Shown here: positions 1 to 11,495 of the stretch, one piece after another
Layout of the letters: each line of letters begins with the position of its first letter
How positions within the stretch are numbered: the first letter of the stretch is position 1
Assembly (NCBI GenBank): GCA_907163375.1
Contig: CAJQUW010014291.1
Coordinates: 58,501-122,500, forward strand
Source of the DNA: Prostheceraeus crozeri
Taxonomy: Eukaryota > Platyhelminthes > Polycladida > Euryleptidae
Direction of reading: 5' to 3'
DNA: 64,000 nucleotides
Program-made: the position numbers and the translations under genes
The notes under the pieces: generated by a model
Told to the model about the DNA's origin: nothing
Databases searched by the model: none
Seen by the model: the letters and a program-made list of their open reading frames with translations, nothing else

Positions 1-1042
1 AGAAGTTGATGTGTTGTCGATTGTATTTGGCATTACTATTTGCTCAGTGCCTCCCTGTCCCTCATGGAAAACGGCCATACATTAGTTGCTTGTACGACAA
101 TTAGCTGACGTTAACAACTCTCACGCTAACTGAAACTTCTCGCAAGAGCCAGTTTGAGCACAAGATCTCGTACTCATGTTGTCATATGCGTGGCACTTTA
201 GCGAGCTTTAGAGCAGTGCATTTAATTGCAGTCATATGTTCGTCAAAATAGATGAAGATAGGAATATTGTTCATGAAGTGTGCCTACTCAAAAAAATACA
301 TTCCAATCTAAGCTCATCTGCTAATCGAGCAGTGCATTCGTAAATCGCACTGTCTTAAACACGTACAAAACGATCCATTTACAGCATTTAAGGCATTGAG
401 TTACCAACATGTATGCGGCACTAGATAAGCACCATTACGCCCAGTACATGTTCCATGACCATATCTGAATTTTGTAGAGCTATATCAGTGTTCAATGATC
501 CTCATTCAAGTTAAGAAGCAGTTTTGATTTTAGCAATGATAACAATTTACTTCTTTAAAATTAATGCTATCATTAACAATCTACAGGAAATATGCTACAT
601 ACAAACCTTTGCTACTAAATTTGAAAGTAATCTGGTGAAATCAAGAAATCTCTTTCAATTAATCTCACAAACACAGGAAATCAAAGTTTACATAATTTCT
701 TGTAAAAAATAATCACAGCGACTACATCAAGTTTGAGGCAATATTGGAAATCACTTCAAAGCATCTTGACACCGGAGAATAATCTTCCCACCGCGACTTG
801 GATGACGGAATAATGATTTGTTAATATCATCAAATGTCCGAAAAATACAGTATGTTACTGTAGATGAAGGCATACTACCCTTGCAGCTGGGGAATTTCGG
901 TATGTGCTCAATGAGAATCACTGCAAGAAATCACAATGAAATCGTGATCAAAACCTTACAAGTTTCAATGTATTTGAAGGAATATGGCTTTTATTCACAT
1001 CCTGGTCAAAATAGACTTCTTACACAATCGTCTTGAACCTCA

Positions 1043-1120
1043 GTCTCTCTAAAACTGTCCCAGGGAAAGTCACGAAATGAAATTTAAGAAATGGAACGTT
1101 CTTAGCAACATTCGAAACCT
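1043..1120 (+). repeat. old dispersed repeat, copy A
   Basis: It shares a diverged 75-base core with 2290-2365: TAAAACTGTCCYAGG, AAAGTCNCGA and YTCWGCAACAT in the same order and spacing. The family is unknown. Confidence 0.4.
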
Positions 1121-2289
1121 ATCTTAGTCCAAAAATCAATTGCTTGCTTCTTACAGTTCACAGAGTTAAACTTAAATACGCCTTCTTTCTAACTGTGTGA
1201 GACAACCGCTTTTCTGGCTAGAATTTCAGCGGAAAAAAGATTTGTTGCTTAGGACGCTCCTGTTATCCAAGATTTATCGACGTTTGCCAGGACAGTTCCA
1301 TCTAAACTACATAGTTTGACTTCAACCCGATTTTGATCAATAACACATGAGCATTGAAAGGAATCCGGGCTTATTCCCAGTTAACTATTAGGTTTCACAT
1401 CTTCAAAATTTGTAGTAAATCTCTACAAAAAAAGCAATTTTAATTCTTTTAAACACCCTCTTTCAGATTTGTTTGCTTGACAGCACTACTTTTAAAGGTT
1501 TCAAATTTATGAAAGTTATAGTTTGAAAATGAAGACGCTATAATTCACATTAATGCTGGAAAGCTTATGTAATCATACGTGATTCTGAGATTTTTCTTCA
1601 GAATTCCTTGTATTCAAATTCACATTATTTTTTTATATGAATTTAATTATTCAATTTTTTACGCAAGAGACTTACTTATTTTTATTTTCAACTGTAAATG
1701 CTTAACTTAGATAATTAACATTAGTTAATACAACAATAAATATAATAATATTATTAATACAACTGTTGCACTTTCAAATCAGATCAGAACTGACATCAAT
1801 TTATACAAAAGTATAACTGGCCGCTTCCATGCGCAGTTGCATCGCACGTAAATACTAAATTCCAATAATTTATTTTGTAGTACAGTATATAGAATAGTAC
1901 AGTATCAATTTAACGAATAAGACAAATAAAATATATCTACATGGCTGATATACATACTCCGAATCAAGTGTTTGCAGGCTTCGTTTGTTTTGTAATTCTT
2001 CATAAGTGAATCAATATGTAACTAAAGTCCGTCTTAACATCGTTACACGATTTGCTGAGAAAATCGAGAAGTGGTTACTTATAAGAAAAAGTCTACGAAT
2101 TGAAAGATTTGATCGATACTATTATGCCATCAAAACAGATCTGAAATCACATCAGCATCCTAGAAGTTGTTGGAAATAAGTCTTCCATTCCTAGAAGTAA
2201 TGGATTGCCATAGCAGTGGCACGCACTCCATAGTTGAAGTCACGGTGTCAAGTCAAAATGGTCCTCGTGCGAAAGGGTCTCAAATTGTT

Positions 2290-2365
2290 TTGATAAAACT
2301 GTCCTAGGAAAAGTCTCGAGATAAAGTGCAAATAACAGCTCTCAGCAACATCTAGAAAATGCGCT
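2290..2365 (+). repeat. old dispersed repeat, copy B
   Basis: Diverged direct copy of the repeat at 1043-1120, about 1.25 kb downstream. No open frame or terminal structure links the two. Confidence 0.4.
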
Positions 2366-5005
2366 GCTGTTTAATTTTAAGCGGAAATAACCTCCGAGTT
2401 TGAAACCAAGTCTAAGTAGGCCTACTCCGGTAATAGGAAGTCAGAGGCTATTGGCTTTCCGATTAAAATGTTAACAGAAACATGGTTTTTGATGCTGTTG
2501 AGACTGTCCTTGTTATTCAAATGTTTTGAGACTTTCCTTGAGTCAGGTTTATTGAAACCGAATTTGAGGACCATTTCGTAAAAACACAATTTTGACCAGG
2601 AACCAAAGTCACACTTTGCCTTCAGACTGCTGTCTCATTTGTCATGCGATCATGATACTGAAACTGAGTGGGTATATCTGCAACCGTCCATGGGAAACGC
2701 AAGCTGTCCGGATCATGATGGAAAATGTATGTGACTTCTTGAGCTGTACTCCACGCTGTTGTATTGTCAACCGCATGTCAGGTCATTTGTCCTGACGAAG
2801 CAAATTGAAAGCTCTGGTAATAAACAGGCCATCCTACAGACAAGAGTTTCCGGAAGAAATTTATACATAATACCTGTCTGAAAGAATATTCTTATCTATA
2901 AAAAATGCAGTTTGAATGTAGGACGGCATCGTTGTTGAATCGTTGGGTGGTCAACGCACGTTGTTTCGCAAACTGCTGGTTAGATCAGTCAATAAGGTTG
3001 CGGAATGCAAAAGTTGAATGCCTCGCATACTCCCAAATTACATGTAATTTCGATCAATTACATGTATATCCTGTACATGCGAATCCCGATGTCAGAAGCG
3101 TTCTCTGGGACATCCCATGTGCAGTGCGAATACATCGAATCCATTTCTTAAAAGTTACTACCTGTGATCATGTAAGCCTCATCCGAGGGTGAATCTACCG
3201 ACGCAAGCGTTCTATGGTGCTCGACCATGCACATTATTTGAAATTTATCAATCAGAGTTTGACTTATGCCAACTAGTTTTATCACTAATATCGTGTAATC
3301 CGCAGTAAATTATTAGCATCAGTTAAAATATGTAGGGGTGGACTTAAACATGTAAGCAAATAACATGACCTACATGATGTCTCTGAAATAGGGAGCTGTT
3401 TATAAAAGTAATATCTCAATATCTCGGCTTTAGCTCTGAACTATTTTTGAAGCAAATATTGTGTCTACAAAAGACAATGAAATCAATTTGAATGGCGAGG
3501 GAAACTTGCATGTACAATCTACTGTACATTCATCTACTCCATACCAAGATAAAGATTTTCAAAATAATTTAAAGAAAAGTGCCTTCATCACTAACTACTG
3601 TCTACTTTTATCAGTAGAGCGACAGGAACATCAAACCGTGCACTTGAAAACCCCAAGCAATCATAGGAGGACTTTCATGAGTTGCATTAAGGCTAACTGG
3701 TGCATGTGAAGCCGAAATAGCTTTCACCTCAACCAAATTAAATCTTTATTTCGTACGTATAACGTTATTACGCTTCAGTTGCAACGATATTGCGCTTCCT
3801 TTGTTAAGATTGATACTAACAGTGAGTAGCATTGAGTGATGCACCAACTCAATTTAACAACTTCTGTGATGCTGATATGATCTTCAATTTTGATTATATG
3901 GAACAATAGTATCGATCAAAGCTTTTAATTCGTTGACTTTTTTTACATAAGAAATCACTACTCGATTTTCATGTCAATTCGTGCAACGTTATAACGTTTG
4001 ACCTTCACTAATTATTTAGTCACAAAGGGAGAATGAAAAAGCAAATAAAGCATACAAACATTAATTTCAGGGAATCTCTCATCTATTTCGTCCGGTAGAT
4101 CGATACCAACCTGATGACACCTACCGCAAAAAGGTAAATGCGTGCGATGTAACGTTATTACGCATCTACAAAGCTAATGATATTCAGAGATAAAATTTGC
4201 AGTAACTTCAAGAAATCATCTGATAACAATTTGATAATGATTTTCACTTGATTATTTGAAGAATTCTCGTCATTTAGAAATTTAATGAATGAAATAAAAC
4301 GCGACGCTCTTGTGCTTATTCAGCTGTTGACGAGAGGCGCCTTATCAAGCGCAACACTGGAGCAGTGCACTACTGACACATGCACGCTGAGCGAATAAAC
4401 GCACAATGCAACGAAGTGACTGCCAAAGTGATAACTAAATTCCTGATATGGTAATGCATTGACATGATTGATATTAAAAAATCATGTAATAATTTATTGT
4501 ACGCGAGACATCAAAAATATCATAACACGTAATACTTTCTGTATTAGGCAATTTATTTTAGAAGAATGTTTTCGATCATAGCTGGTGATAAGTTATGATC
4601 ATCAGTTAGTAGTTCATTCAAGATTACGATTCATGATTAAGTGAGAAAGCATTCCAAATTTTCCTATTTACTTCCTGATTTTGACAGGAGAATAACATTA
4701 GCATATTCATTCGGGATAATCACAAACAAATCATCCAAATACCATTCGAGTTTTTCATTTGATATAATGATCATTCTCGATTATACCGTGATGTGCATCA
4801 GTAAAGCATAAATGGCAAAGCTTTTCTAAGGTTATACATGAAAGCAAAATCCTCAATTCAATCTTAACTTCAACATAGATTGCAGGAACGGTTGTGCTCC
4901 CTTCATTGCTCCTAAACTTGCGAAAATGAAGCAAGCGAGTGTATTTTCTAAGACTTGAATTGAATTAACAACAATGAAATTAAATAAACGATAGATCAAA
5001 TTGCC

Positions 5006-5087
5006 ATGCAAAAGATGTGAGGCTGGTAGGATTCGAACCTACGACCAAGGAAAAGAGATAGGTTGTAATTACAATTTTTGCATGGTG
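5006..5087 (-). repeat. tRNA 3'-half-like sequence inside a short hairpin
   Basis: On the minus strand a T-arm is present (GTAGG, loop TTCGAAT, CCTAC) followed by CAGCCTCA where the 3' acceptor strand should be. The matching 5' acceptor strand, D arm and A box are absent, so this is not a working tRNA gene. The segment sits between CCATGCAAAA (5006-5015) and TTTTGCATGG (about 5076-5085). It may be a SINE relic or a tRNA-fragment insertion. Confidence 0.4.
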
Positions 5088-7884
5088 TGGAGATGGAAAA
5101 TACATGTAGATGTTGAATTACCGACATAATGTATTCAGGGTTTTTGAGAGGTTTTTTGAACGCACATTTTTTAGTGAAATTTGAGAAGTTTTGAGGTGGA
5201 TATTGTGAGTCAGAGAGCTAGGAGCTAGCCAAATGTTATTATATGAAAGCTATTATGTTAATGAATCATGTTCGAAGTATATGTTCGTAATGCTTCAATT
5301 GTGAAGATTTAGATTTCACTTATGTGGATAAAGTTCGTGTTAAGTATTAATGCAGTGAGTGGCAGCAGTGAGCAGTCAAGCAGCAGAAGATATTAAGACT
5401 GAAAACGCGAGCAGAGTCTAGAAACCAAAGTTTTACTTGGTACCAGCAGGGACATCTATGATTAATTTAAAATGTCCCTGGTGGCTGGTATCTTTATAGT
5501 GTCCGATATCTTCATTGAGGACAAATATCTTGTTTCCAGAGGATTAACATGAGATAATGAAGTTTACCTTCTTCGAATAAAATAGTCTTTCAGCAGCATC
5601 TTTTGCAGAAACACTGACGACCGCACTACATGTACCTAAGGGATTGTATCAAGCCGATAATTTGTTCGAGAGTCAAAATATATTTTGCAATAAACATTTA
5701 CGTATTTCTTTGTCTCTGCAAAATCACTCTCGTGAGTAGACAGGTTTTCTACTTGCCTACCGAGACGCACAGAGAAGCGCTCATAGTGGAGACAGTGGAG
5801 AGGAGAAAAGCGACCTACTTTGCCTACATATGCTTGCAGAATGAAGTCAAACTCACATTAAGTTTCAAGACTGAAATTGAAGTTACTTTCCCTGTTGATA
5901 TTAGAAAGATGATATCTCTTTAATTGTGGCTGACCAGCATCTGAATCGCCAGCTTTTGAAATTGCAAAACAGCAATAAATGTCATAAGCTTTAAACGTTC
6001 ATAACTGCGACACTGTGTTTCAGTAGGTGTGGCTTAATAAGCTGTCTATAATGCATGCGTCTTGCGAAAGCCCTGTATATCGACTGATTTTCTTCTGTCT
6101 GTTGTGCTTTCTACACATCTGAGTACAAACTCAAACAAATTGTTGAAAGTTCATATGCACAAAAAGCTGAATAGAAAAATCCTTCCTGTTTTCTTCATTA
6201 CGAAAAGACGACTTTTCTCAAATCCATCAACATCTGACGAATCATTTAAAATACTACATAGTCAACATATGACTTCATCAGTATTTCTTCTTCACAGGAC
6301 ACCATCGATCATATCTGTAGTCTAATGTTTCTTAAAAAACCTACATGACAAGCCTTCTAGACTAGAATTATTGGGTGTGGTGTAATTGCCTCCGATGGCA
6401 CCCTTCCACTCGCATTCGAGAACAAATCAATCAGTGACACTCGCATTCTGCTTGGGTTTAGTGTAGCGGTTCTTAGGAACACAGGTCAGTCCTAAATTCT
6501 TCTGCTGATTGATTCTCTGCATCTGCTGTCAGTTTTAGTGCTGAAAGGTTATTTAAGATCTTGGTTACAATTTCTTATCCTATTGTTTCTAAGGGATAGA
6601 CATTAAAACTTGAATTTGGAAAATTTCTTATACATGAATGGTGCCAATTGGAATAAATAGCGTGACGCATTATACGTGTATATATAATATTCACGGCAAA
6701 TTCATGCATGAAGCTTGAACGTCAATACTCCCCCATTTGGGGATTGGACGGAGTTGCATAGCCAAACTATTCTGGAGCGTTGTGATAATTAAATTTCAGA
6801 TGCTCTTCATGTCGATGACACTTTCGGGGTTCGACCTCTTCATGCATGTGACTACCTGCTCGCATTGCATGCCTAAGTAAAACAAAAAAATGTTTGTCAA
6901 AAACGTCAATGATTGGCTTCAAATTTGACTCGAGGTGAAAAATCCTTTTATTTCAATTTTATAAATAAATATTTTTCAAAAAAACCTTTCATCGATATAA
7001 AACAGTGCGCTTTACAGCAATGAGATCTTCACTTCCGGAATTCAAATATTCTTAATTAGATTGCTTTCACTGTATATTTTCAACATATCTGCTGACATAA
7101 ACAGTCCAAATCAATCTGAAATAAGGTAAAAAGGAATTTATCGGAATTCGCTCATTTCCGTGTGAATCGGTGCAAGCAGAGGTAACCAGGAAGCAGCGCA
7201 TAGCCCTCAATCACGTGGTGAGCTATAATGATTACCGTGCATTCGTTTAACTGTCTCATTAACCAACTTGTGTGCTAACTGGACAACTCATCAGTTTGGA
7301 ATAAAAGACTGTGTAATTGCTTTGTACCGCTCTGTATCGATGTCACTTTTTTACTAAGACTATCAAAATTAATAAGCTGAACATGTTTGCAAACTTATTG
7401 CTATATTCCACTTTCCTGCCTGTCTTCTAGCGCATTGACGACAAAGGTCACGAATATAGCCTAACGAGAGGGAATTCTTTTTATAATTAGACAATGTGGA
7501 AGGTTAAGTTATCGATCAGAAAAAATCTGCATCGATGAAACAGATTAGATCTTCTTTTGTCAATGCATGAAGGAGGACGAGTCTATACACTAAATGTGTC
7601 TCCCAGCAGAGGTTCAGCGGTAAAGAAGTTAAAAATAGGATGTGATGAAACCATTGACATCCTCTGAGAAATTTCATTATGGCTAGATTATTGATAGCTG
7701 ATAGTCAGATTGTCTGATAAGAATTTACAATGCTCAAATTGTCACTTTCTTTATAGGTGTATTATTGGTTGAAAGTAGGCAGGTAGCCGTACAGCTAATT
7801 CCACAATATTTGCGCTTATCATTGTCTGAATGTAAATTCTGCTTAATAATTCAAATGCATTTCGTCAAATCAAGGACTTGTCAT
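5088..7884. other. gene-free AT-rich DNA
   Basis: No domain-bearing frame, tandem repeat or paired terminal repeat was found here. The frames near 5630 and 6062 are under 100 codons and have no recognisable content. Confidence 0.55.
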
Positions 7885-8410
7885 AATTGAGAAATCTGGA
7901 GAAAAGTCCTTCTGATTGATGGTATATTTTATATTAAATTGGCAAGGCTTTTCAGCCGTCACCGACGGTCATCTTCAGGCAACTGACTGACACTGCGTAA
8001 CAGATTGATTAAAAATCACAAGCAGGTTGACAAGCAAAGAACACAAATGAATTCAATGATAATGGCATAGACATAAGATCAAGTTCCTGGACAAATTATA
8101 CAAAAACGAATTAATACTAAATAACTCAAAAGTAGTACTGAAGTAAAGTAAAGTAAAAACTAAAAGACAGAAGGAAATACAGTCAAATACTAAAAGGTCC
8201 AGTGGTCACTTAAGGTGTGTTTGGTGCGGTTGGAAGAGTTTAATCTCTTGGTCCATATGGCCTCCTTGACCACCCTTTTCCTCCAGCACCCCTCTTTCTC
8301 GAGAATCTTCATGCCGGTGAAGTTGACAGAGTGGTCGCTCTGAAAAACATGCTTGGCGACTTCGGAGTGTTCAACATCAACCTGCCTGACAGCTCTCCTG
8401 TGCTCTTTCT
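7885..8410 (-). repeat. left inverted arm of Penelope-like element 1
   Basis: Reverse complement of 10544-11069, 526 bases, with no difference seen by eye. It carries an antisense copy of the C-terminal part of the GIY-YIG domain. Confidence 0.88.
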
Positions 8411-8420
8411 AGGTCCGGAA

Positions 8421-9771
8421 CAGTCTTCCAAGTCGGCAGTGGCGCAATTTTTCGCGCCTGGTGAAAATTTTCGCGCCTAATTGAAATGACTTAGGGGACT
8501 AGCAATCGTGGGGTCAACTCCACAACTACTACTTCAGCATGATCACACCGTGCTCTACTATTACTGAGAAGCATGCCACATACCCTGTTAGCAAAAAAAT
8601 TGTAAAAAACAACAGCTAAGTTAATCAATAGTACCTATTCAAAACTGATATTCAGACATCATAATGACAGGTTTGATTTTGCTTGTGCAATTCAGATGCC
8701 TATTTTTCAGCAATCTCCACGGACCGCGTGGATGGCCCTGCGGGTCTTCTTAGGCGGGGTGTACCTAATGCAGCAGCAGAAACAACAGAACCTCATACAC
8801 CCATGGAAAATACGAGTGGAAAACAACTACTAGTGAGCAGCAAGCTTAAATTCATGAAACACAACGCTGTCTAATAAAGCATTGAAGTATCTAAATATGC
8901 ATCAGTCCTTCTTCGGAATCTTGGACAAGCCGATCATTGCCATTTCACAGGCTTTCCGTTTTAGAACGTTTTGAGTTACTCGAACCGATTCTTTTTCCTT
9001 TTTCTTTTGTAGCTGCCCCTGTACCTTCCGCAAAGCTTCAATCTCTTCGTCACGGCTGGCAGTTGCTCTCTGTGCGCTGAACAACAACTGGTGAGCTGCC
9101 TCCTTCTCTTTCAACTTCGCTTCGATTTCTTTCTCCTTTTGCAACAGCTCCTCCTCGAGACTCGAAATCCGCTTGCTGCACTTCTTTTCTATCTGGACTT
9201 CGGCAACAAGGGATGCCTCCAATTCCTTCGCCCGCTTCCTTTCTTCTTCTGCTGCTTCATCTTTTAATCTTTGGCGATAGGAAGTGTGGGCACTATTGCA
9301 CATGCTAATCAAGGATGCAGTCACAGGAAGTGAGGTTGGAGTCCACTTCCTTGATTCCATGCAGGAACGCGACACAATCAATGCCTTGACAGTGGCTAGC
9401 TTGAGTAGTGAGCGCTTCTTTGTCACCATGTCGTTCAGTGAACTAAACACACGCTCGACCTCGGCATTGCCGTGAGGCAGGACAAGGAGCGCACGGACGA
9501 GTCGAGTCAGGAGAGACCTGTTGTTGTCGTCTGAAACTTTCTTCCACAAGTCAAGTACGGAAAGTAATAAATATGCATTTTTCAATAAATTGTGTGCCTA
9601 GGACAAGTACAGCAAACTTGCATGTTAATAAATCTGAGAGTTTTTACTGAAATCTGATAATCTGCTTGTCCCAAAATTCGCGCATTTCATTCTAATATTT
9701 TCGCGCCTTGCCCGCAGAATTCGCGCATTCGCGCCTCTGATGACAAAATTCGCGCCTGACTGGGAAGACTA
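8421..9771 (-). mobile_element. hAT-like element H1 (TTCGCGC motif), inside Penelope-like element 1
   Basis: It is flanked by an exact 8-base target duplication gtccggaa (8413-8420 and 9772-9779). The ends are CAGTCTTCCAAGTC and, inverted, TAGTCTTCCCAGTC. Eight-base duplications and CAG-like ends are hAT hallmarks. TTCGCGC recurs twice at the left end and about five times at the right end, always on the plus strand. It carries one minus-strand frame (8902-9585). At 1351 bases it is too short for a full hAT transposase. Confidence 0.88.
8902..9585 (-). CDS. hAT dimerisation domain plus coiled-coil protein of H1
   Basis: 227 residues. Residues about 25-75 are a hAT C-terminal dimerisation domain (ALLVLPHGNAEVERVFSSLN, then KRSLLKLATVKALIVSRSCM). 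From residue 105 to 205 there is a long Glu/Lys/Arg coiled coil, ending in a basic tail (LKRKACEMA, SKIPKKD). The BED zinc finger and the DDE catalytic region are missing. It is related to the frames in H2 and H3. The ATG used is the first in frame; the original coding may have extended upstream. It may be a remnant or a short DNA-binding or dimerising protein. Confidence 0.75.
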   Translation of the reverse strand: MKNAYLLLSVLDLWKKVSDDNNRSLLTRLVRALLVLPHGNAEVERVFSSLNDMVTKKRSLLKLATVKALIVSRSCMESRKWTPTSLPVTASLISMCNSAHTSYRQRLKDEAAEEERKRAKELEASLVAEVQIEKKCSKRISSLEEELLQKEKEIEAKLKEKEAAHQLLFSAQRATASRDEEIEALRKVQGQLQKKKEKESVRVTQNVLKRKACEMAMIGLSKIPKKD

Positions 9772-9779
9772 GTCCGGAA

Positions 9780-10258
9780 GTCTGGGTCCGGTAGCAGCCA
9801 ACCTTTTTATGGCTCGTTTTGAGGAGGAAGCCAAGACAGCCGTTATTAACGCCGGCCTATATTTCCCGAGCCTCTGGCTGAGGTACGTTGATGACGTTTT
9901 GATTTATTGGGATAAGCCCGAAGACCAGCTGAACAGCTTTGTGCAAGTCCTAAATGGTGTGAGCCCCAACATATGTTTCACTGCTGAGCGGGAACAAGAT
10001 GGAAGAAAACCATTTCTCGATATTCTGATTGAGCGACAAGGTACGGACCTGATGTTCTCAGTTTACCGGAAGCCCTCTCACACTGGGAGGTATCTTAACC
10101 GCGAGTCTGCACATCCTACTTCCGTATTCAAGGGCCTGGTGCGCACCCTCTCCACACGAGCTACAAACATCTGTTCCCAAAAAAGACTGCGAGATGAAAA
10201 AGAAGAGACCATACGATCGTTGAGGATGAAAGGGTTCTCCGATTCTGAATGTCGTTAG
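9780..10258 (+). CDS. Penelope-like reverse transcriptase fragment
   Basis: The frame opens right after the hAT-like insertion with SLGPVAANLFMARFEEEA (the GSP...ANLFM RT motif), then WLRYVDDVLIYW with the catalytic YVDD, then KPFLDILIERQG and VYRKPSHTGRYLN. The last is the RKPxHTGxYL signature typical of Penelope-like RTs. The fingers and N-terminal RT motifs are absent. It is a relic and cannot be active alone. Confidence 0.85.
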
Positions 10259-10425
10259 TGGTGGTCATCGAGTACAAAGTCGGAAGGTGAAGATCAAGGA
10301 AAGAGCAAGAAGTTTAAAGGCTCTCTTCCCTATGTAAGAGGTATTACGGAGAAAGTTAGGGGCATTCTTCATGGTGTTGGTGTTGACGTAGCCATGAAAC
10401 CCCCACGACTCTACACAGTCTTCTC

Positions 10426-10764
10426 GTGAAAAAGCGACCGGTTCCAGCAACAACTTTAGGTGCTGTTTATCAGCTATCATGCACCGAGCCTTCCTGTAAC
10501 TGGACCTATGTGGGAGAAACTTCAAGGACAATTGAGGAGAGGAAGAAAGAGCACAGGAGAGCTGTCAGGCAGGTTGATGTTGAACACTCCGAAGTCGCCA
10601 AGCATGTTTTTCAGAGCGACCACTCTGTCAACTTCACCGGCATGAAGATTCTCGAGAAAGAGGGGTGCTGGAGGAAAAGGGTGGTCAAGGAGGCCATATG
10701 GACCAAGAGATTAAACTCTTCCAACCGCACCAAACACACCTTAAGTGACCACTGGACCTTTTAG
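10426..10764 (+). CDS. Penelope-like GIY-YIG endonuclease
   Basis: The frame reads GAVYQLSCTEPSCNWTYVGE then TSRTIEERKKEHRRAV. This is the GIY-YIG pattern (VYQLSC...YVGETSR) with the catalytic Arg in the SRTIEERxxEH helix, plus a later KRVVKEAIWTKRLN motif with the family's Glu. The Cys pair before the second tyrosine is the usual Penelope zinc linker. It ends at TAG 10762-10764, inside the right arm. Confidence 0.85.
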   Translation: MKKRPVPATTLGAVYQLSCTEPSCNWTYVGETSRTIEERKKEHRRAVRQVDVEHSEVAKHVFQSDHSVNFTGMKILEKEGCWRKRVVKEAIWTKRLNSSNRTKHTLSDHWTF

Positions 10765-11069
10765 TATTTGACTGTATTTCCTTCTGTCTTTTAGTTTTTA
10801 CTTTACTTTACTTCAGTACTACTTTTGAGTTATTTAGTATTAATTCGTTTTTGTATAATTTGTCCAGGAACTTGATCTTATGTCTATGCCATTATCATTG
10901 AATTCATTTGTGTTCTTTGCTTGTCAACCTGCTTGTGATTTTTAATCAATCTGTTACGCAGTGTCAGTCAGTTGCCTGAAGATGACCGTCGGTGACGGCT
11001 GAAAAGCCTTGCCAATTTAATATAAAATATACCATCAATCAGAAGGACTTTTCTCCAGATTTCTCAATT
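10544..11069 (+). repeat. right inverted arm of Penelope-like element 1
   Basis: It holds the end of the endonuclease frame and the 3' untranslated region. At 10981-11004 it has GATGA, a 5-bp stem CCGTC/GACGG and CTGAAA. This recalls a hammerhead core but lacks the full CTGATGA box. Confidence 0.88.
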
Positions 11070-11495
11070 CAAATGCAATTAAAGCTGATGCCAATGCAAA
11101 TTAATAGGACGCTCAACATTTACAATCGTTCCGCTTTCTATATTTCTACTTATATAAAACACAAATTTGATGTCAGCTGACGGACCATTGCATTGCTACT
11201 CAAGTTATTGATGTCAAATCTGCATTCACATTTTAGGCACATCATCAATTGTTCACCGATCATTGCAGCAATGCGAAATGATTCACACACTTTCATCTAC
11301 AGAGTGACGTCTACGTACCTTTCAATAAAACTTCCATTTGCTTATAAAAATATTTTTTACAGCTCATGAAAATAGTTCGGTTTCAGGGTAAATGAGTTGA
11401 GAATCATTTTGCGCCGTTCATAAAAGCTATTCATGTTTTCGATTTGATACCAAACCCAACTTCTCCTCAACAATTTATTTGTGGAATTATATATA
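11070..11495. other. gene-free spacer between Penelope-like element 1 and a mariner
   Basis: AT-rich, with only a chance 62-codon frame overlapping the arm boundary. Nothing else seen. Confidence 0.55.

Larger units (their letters stand above)
1..5014. other. gene-free AT-rich DNA
   Basis: The longest open frames here are under 100 codons, have no domain-like content and no splice context. Apart from the old dispersed repeat listed at 1043-1120 and 2290-2365, no element ends or tandem arrays were seen. Confidence 0.6.
7885..11069 (+). mobile_element. Penelope-like element 1 with inverted arms, holding an hAT-like insertion
   Basis: The element has 526-base inverted arms (7885-8410 and 10544-11069) around a reverse-transcriptase piece and a GIY-YIG endonuclease, in the order RT then EN typical of Penelope-like elements. 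Arms of this kind (pseudo-LTRs) are a family hallmark. Without the hAT-like insertion at 8421-9771 it is about 1.8 kb, so the RT is strongly 5'-truncated. The arms look identical by eye, implying a young copy. The right arm overlaps the second half of the EN frame. The reading frame is broken in a few places. Confidence 0.85.

Noticed and set aside
5630-5923. 97-codon frame with hydrophobic start
   Set aside because: No homology-like motif, atypical composition, flanked by stops in a gene-free region.
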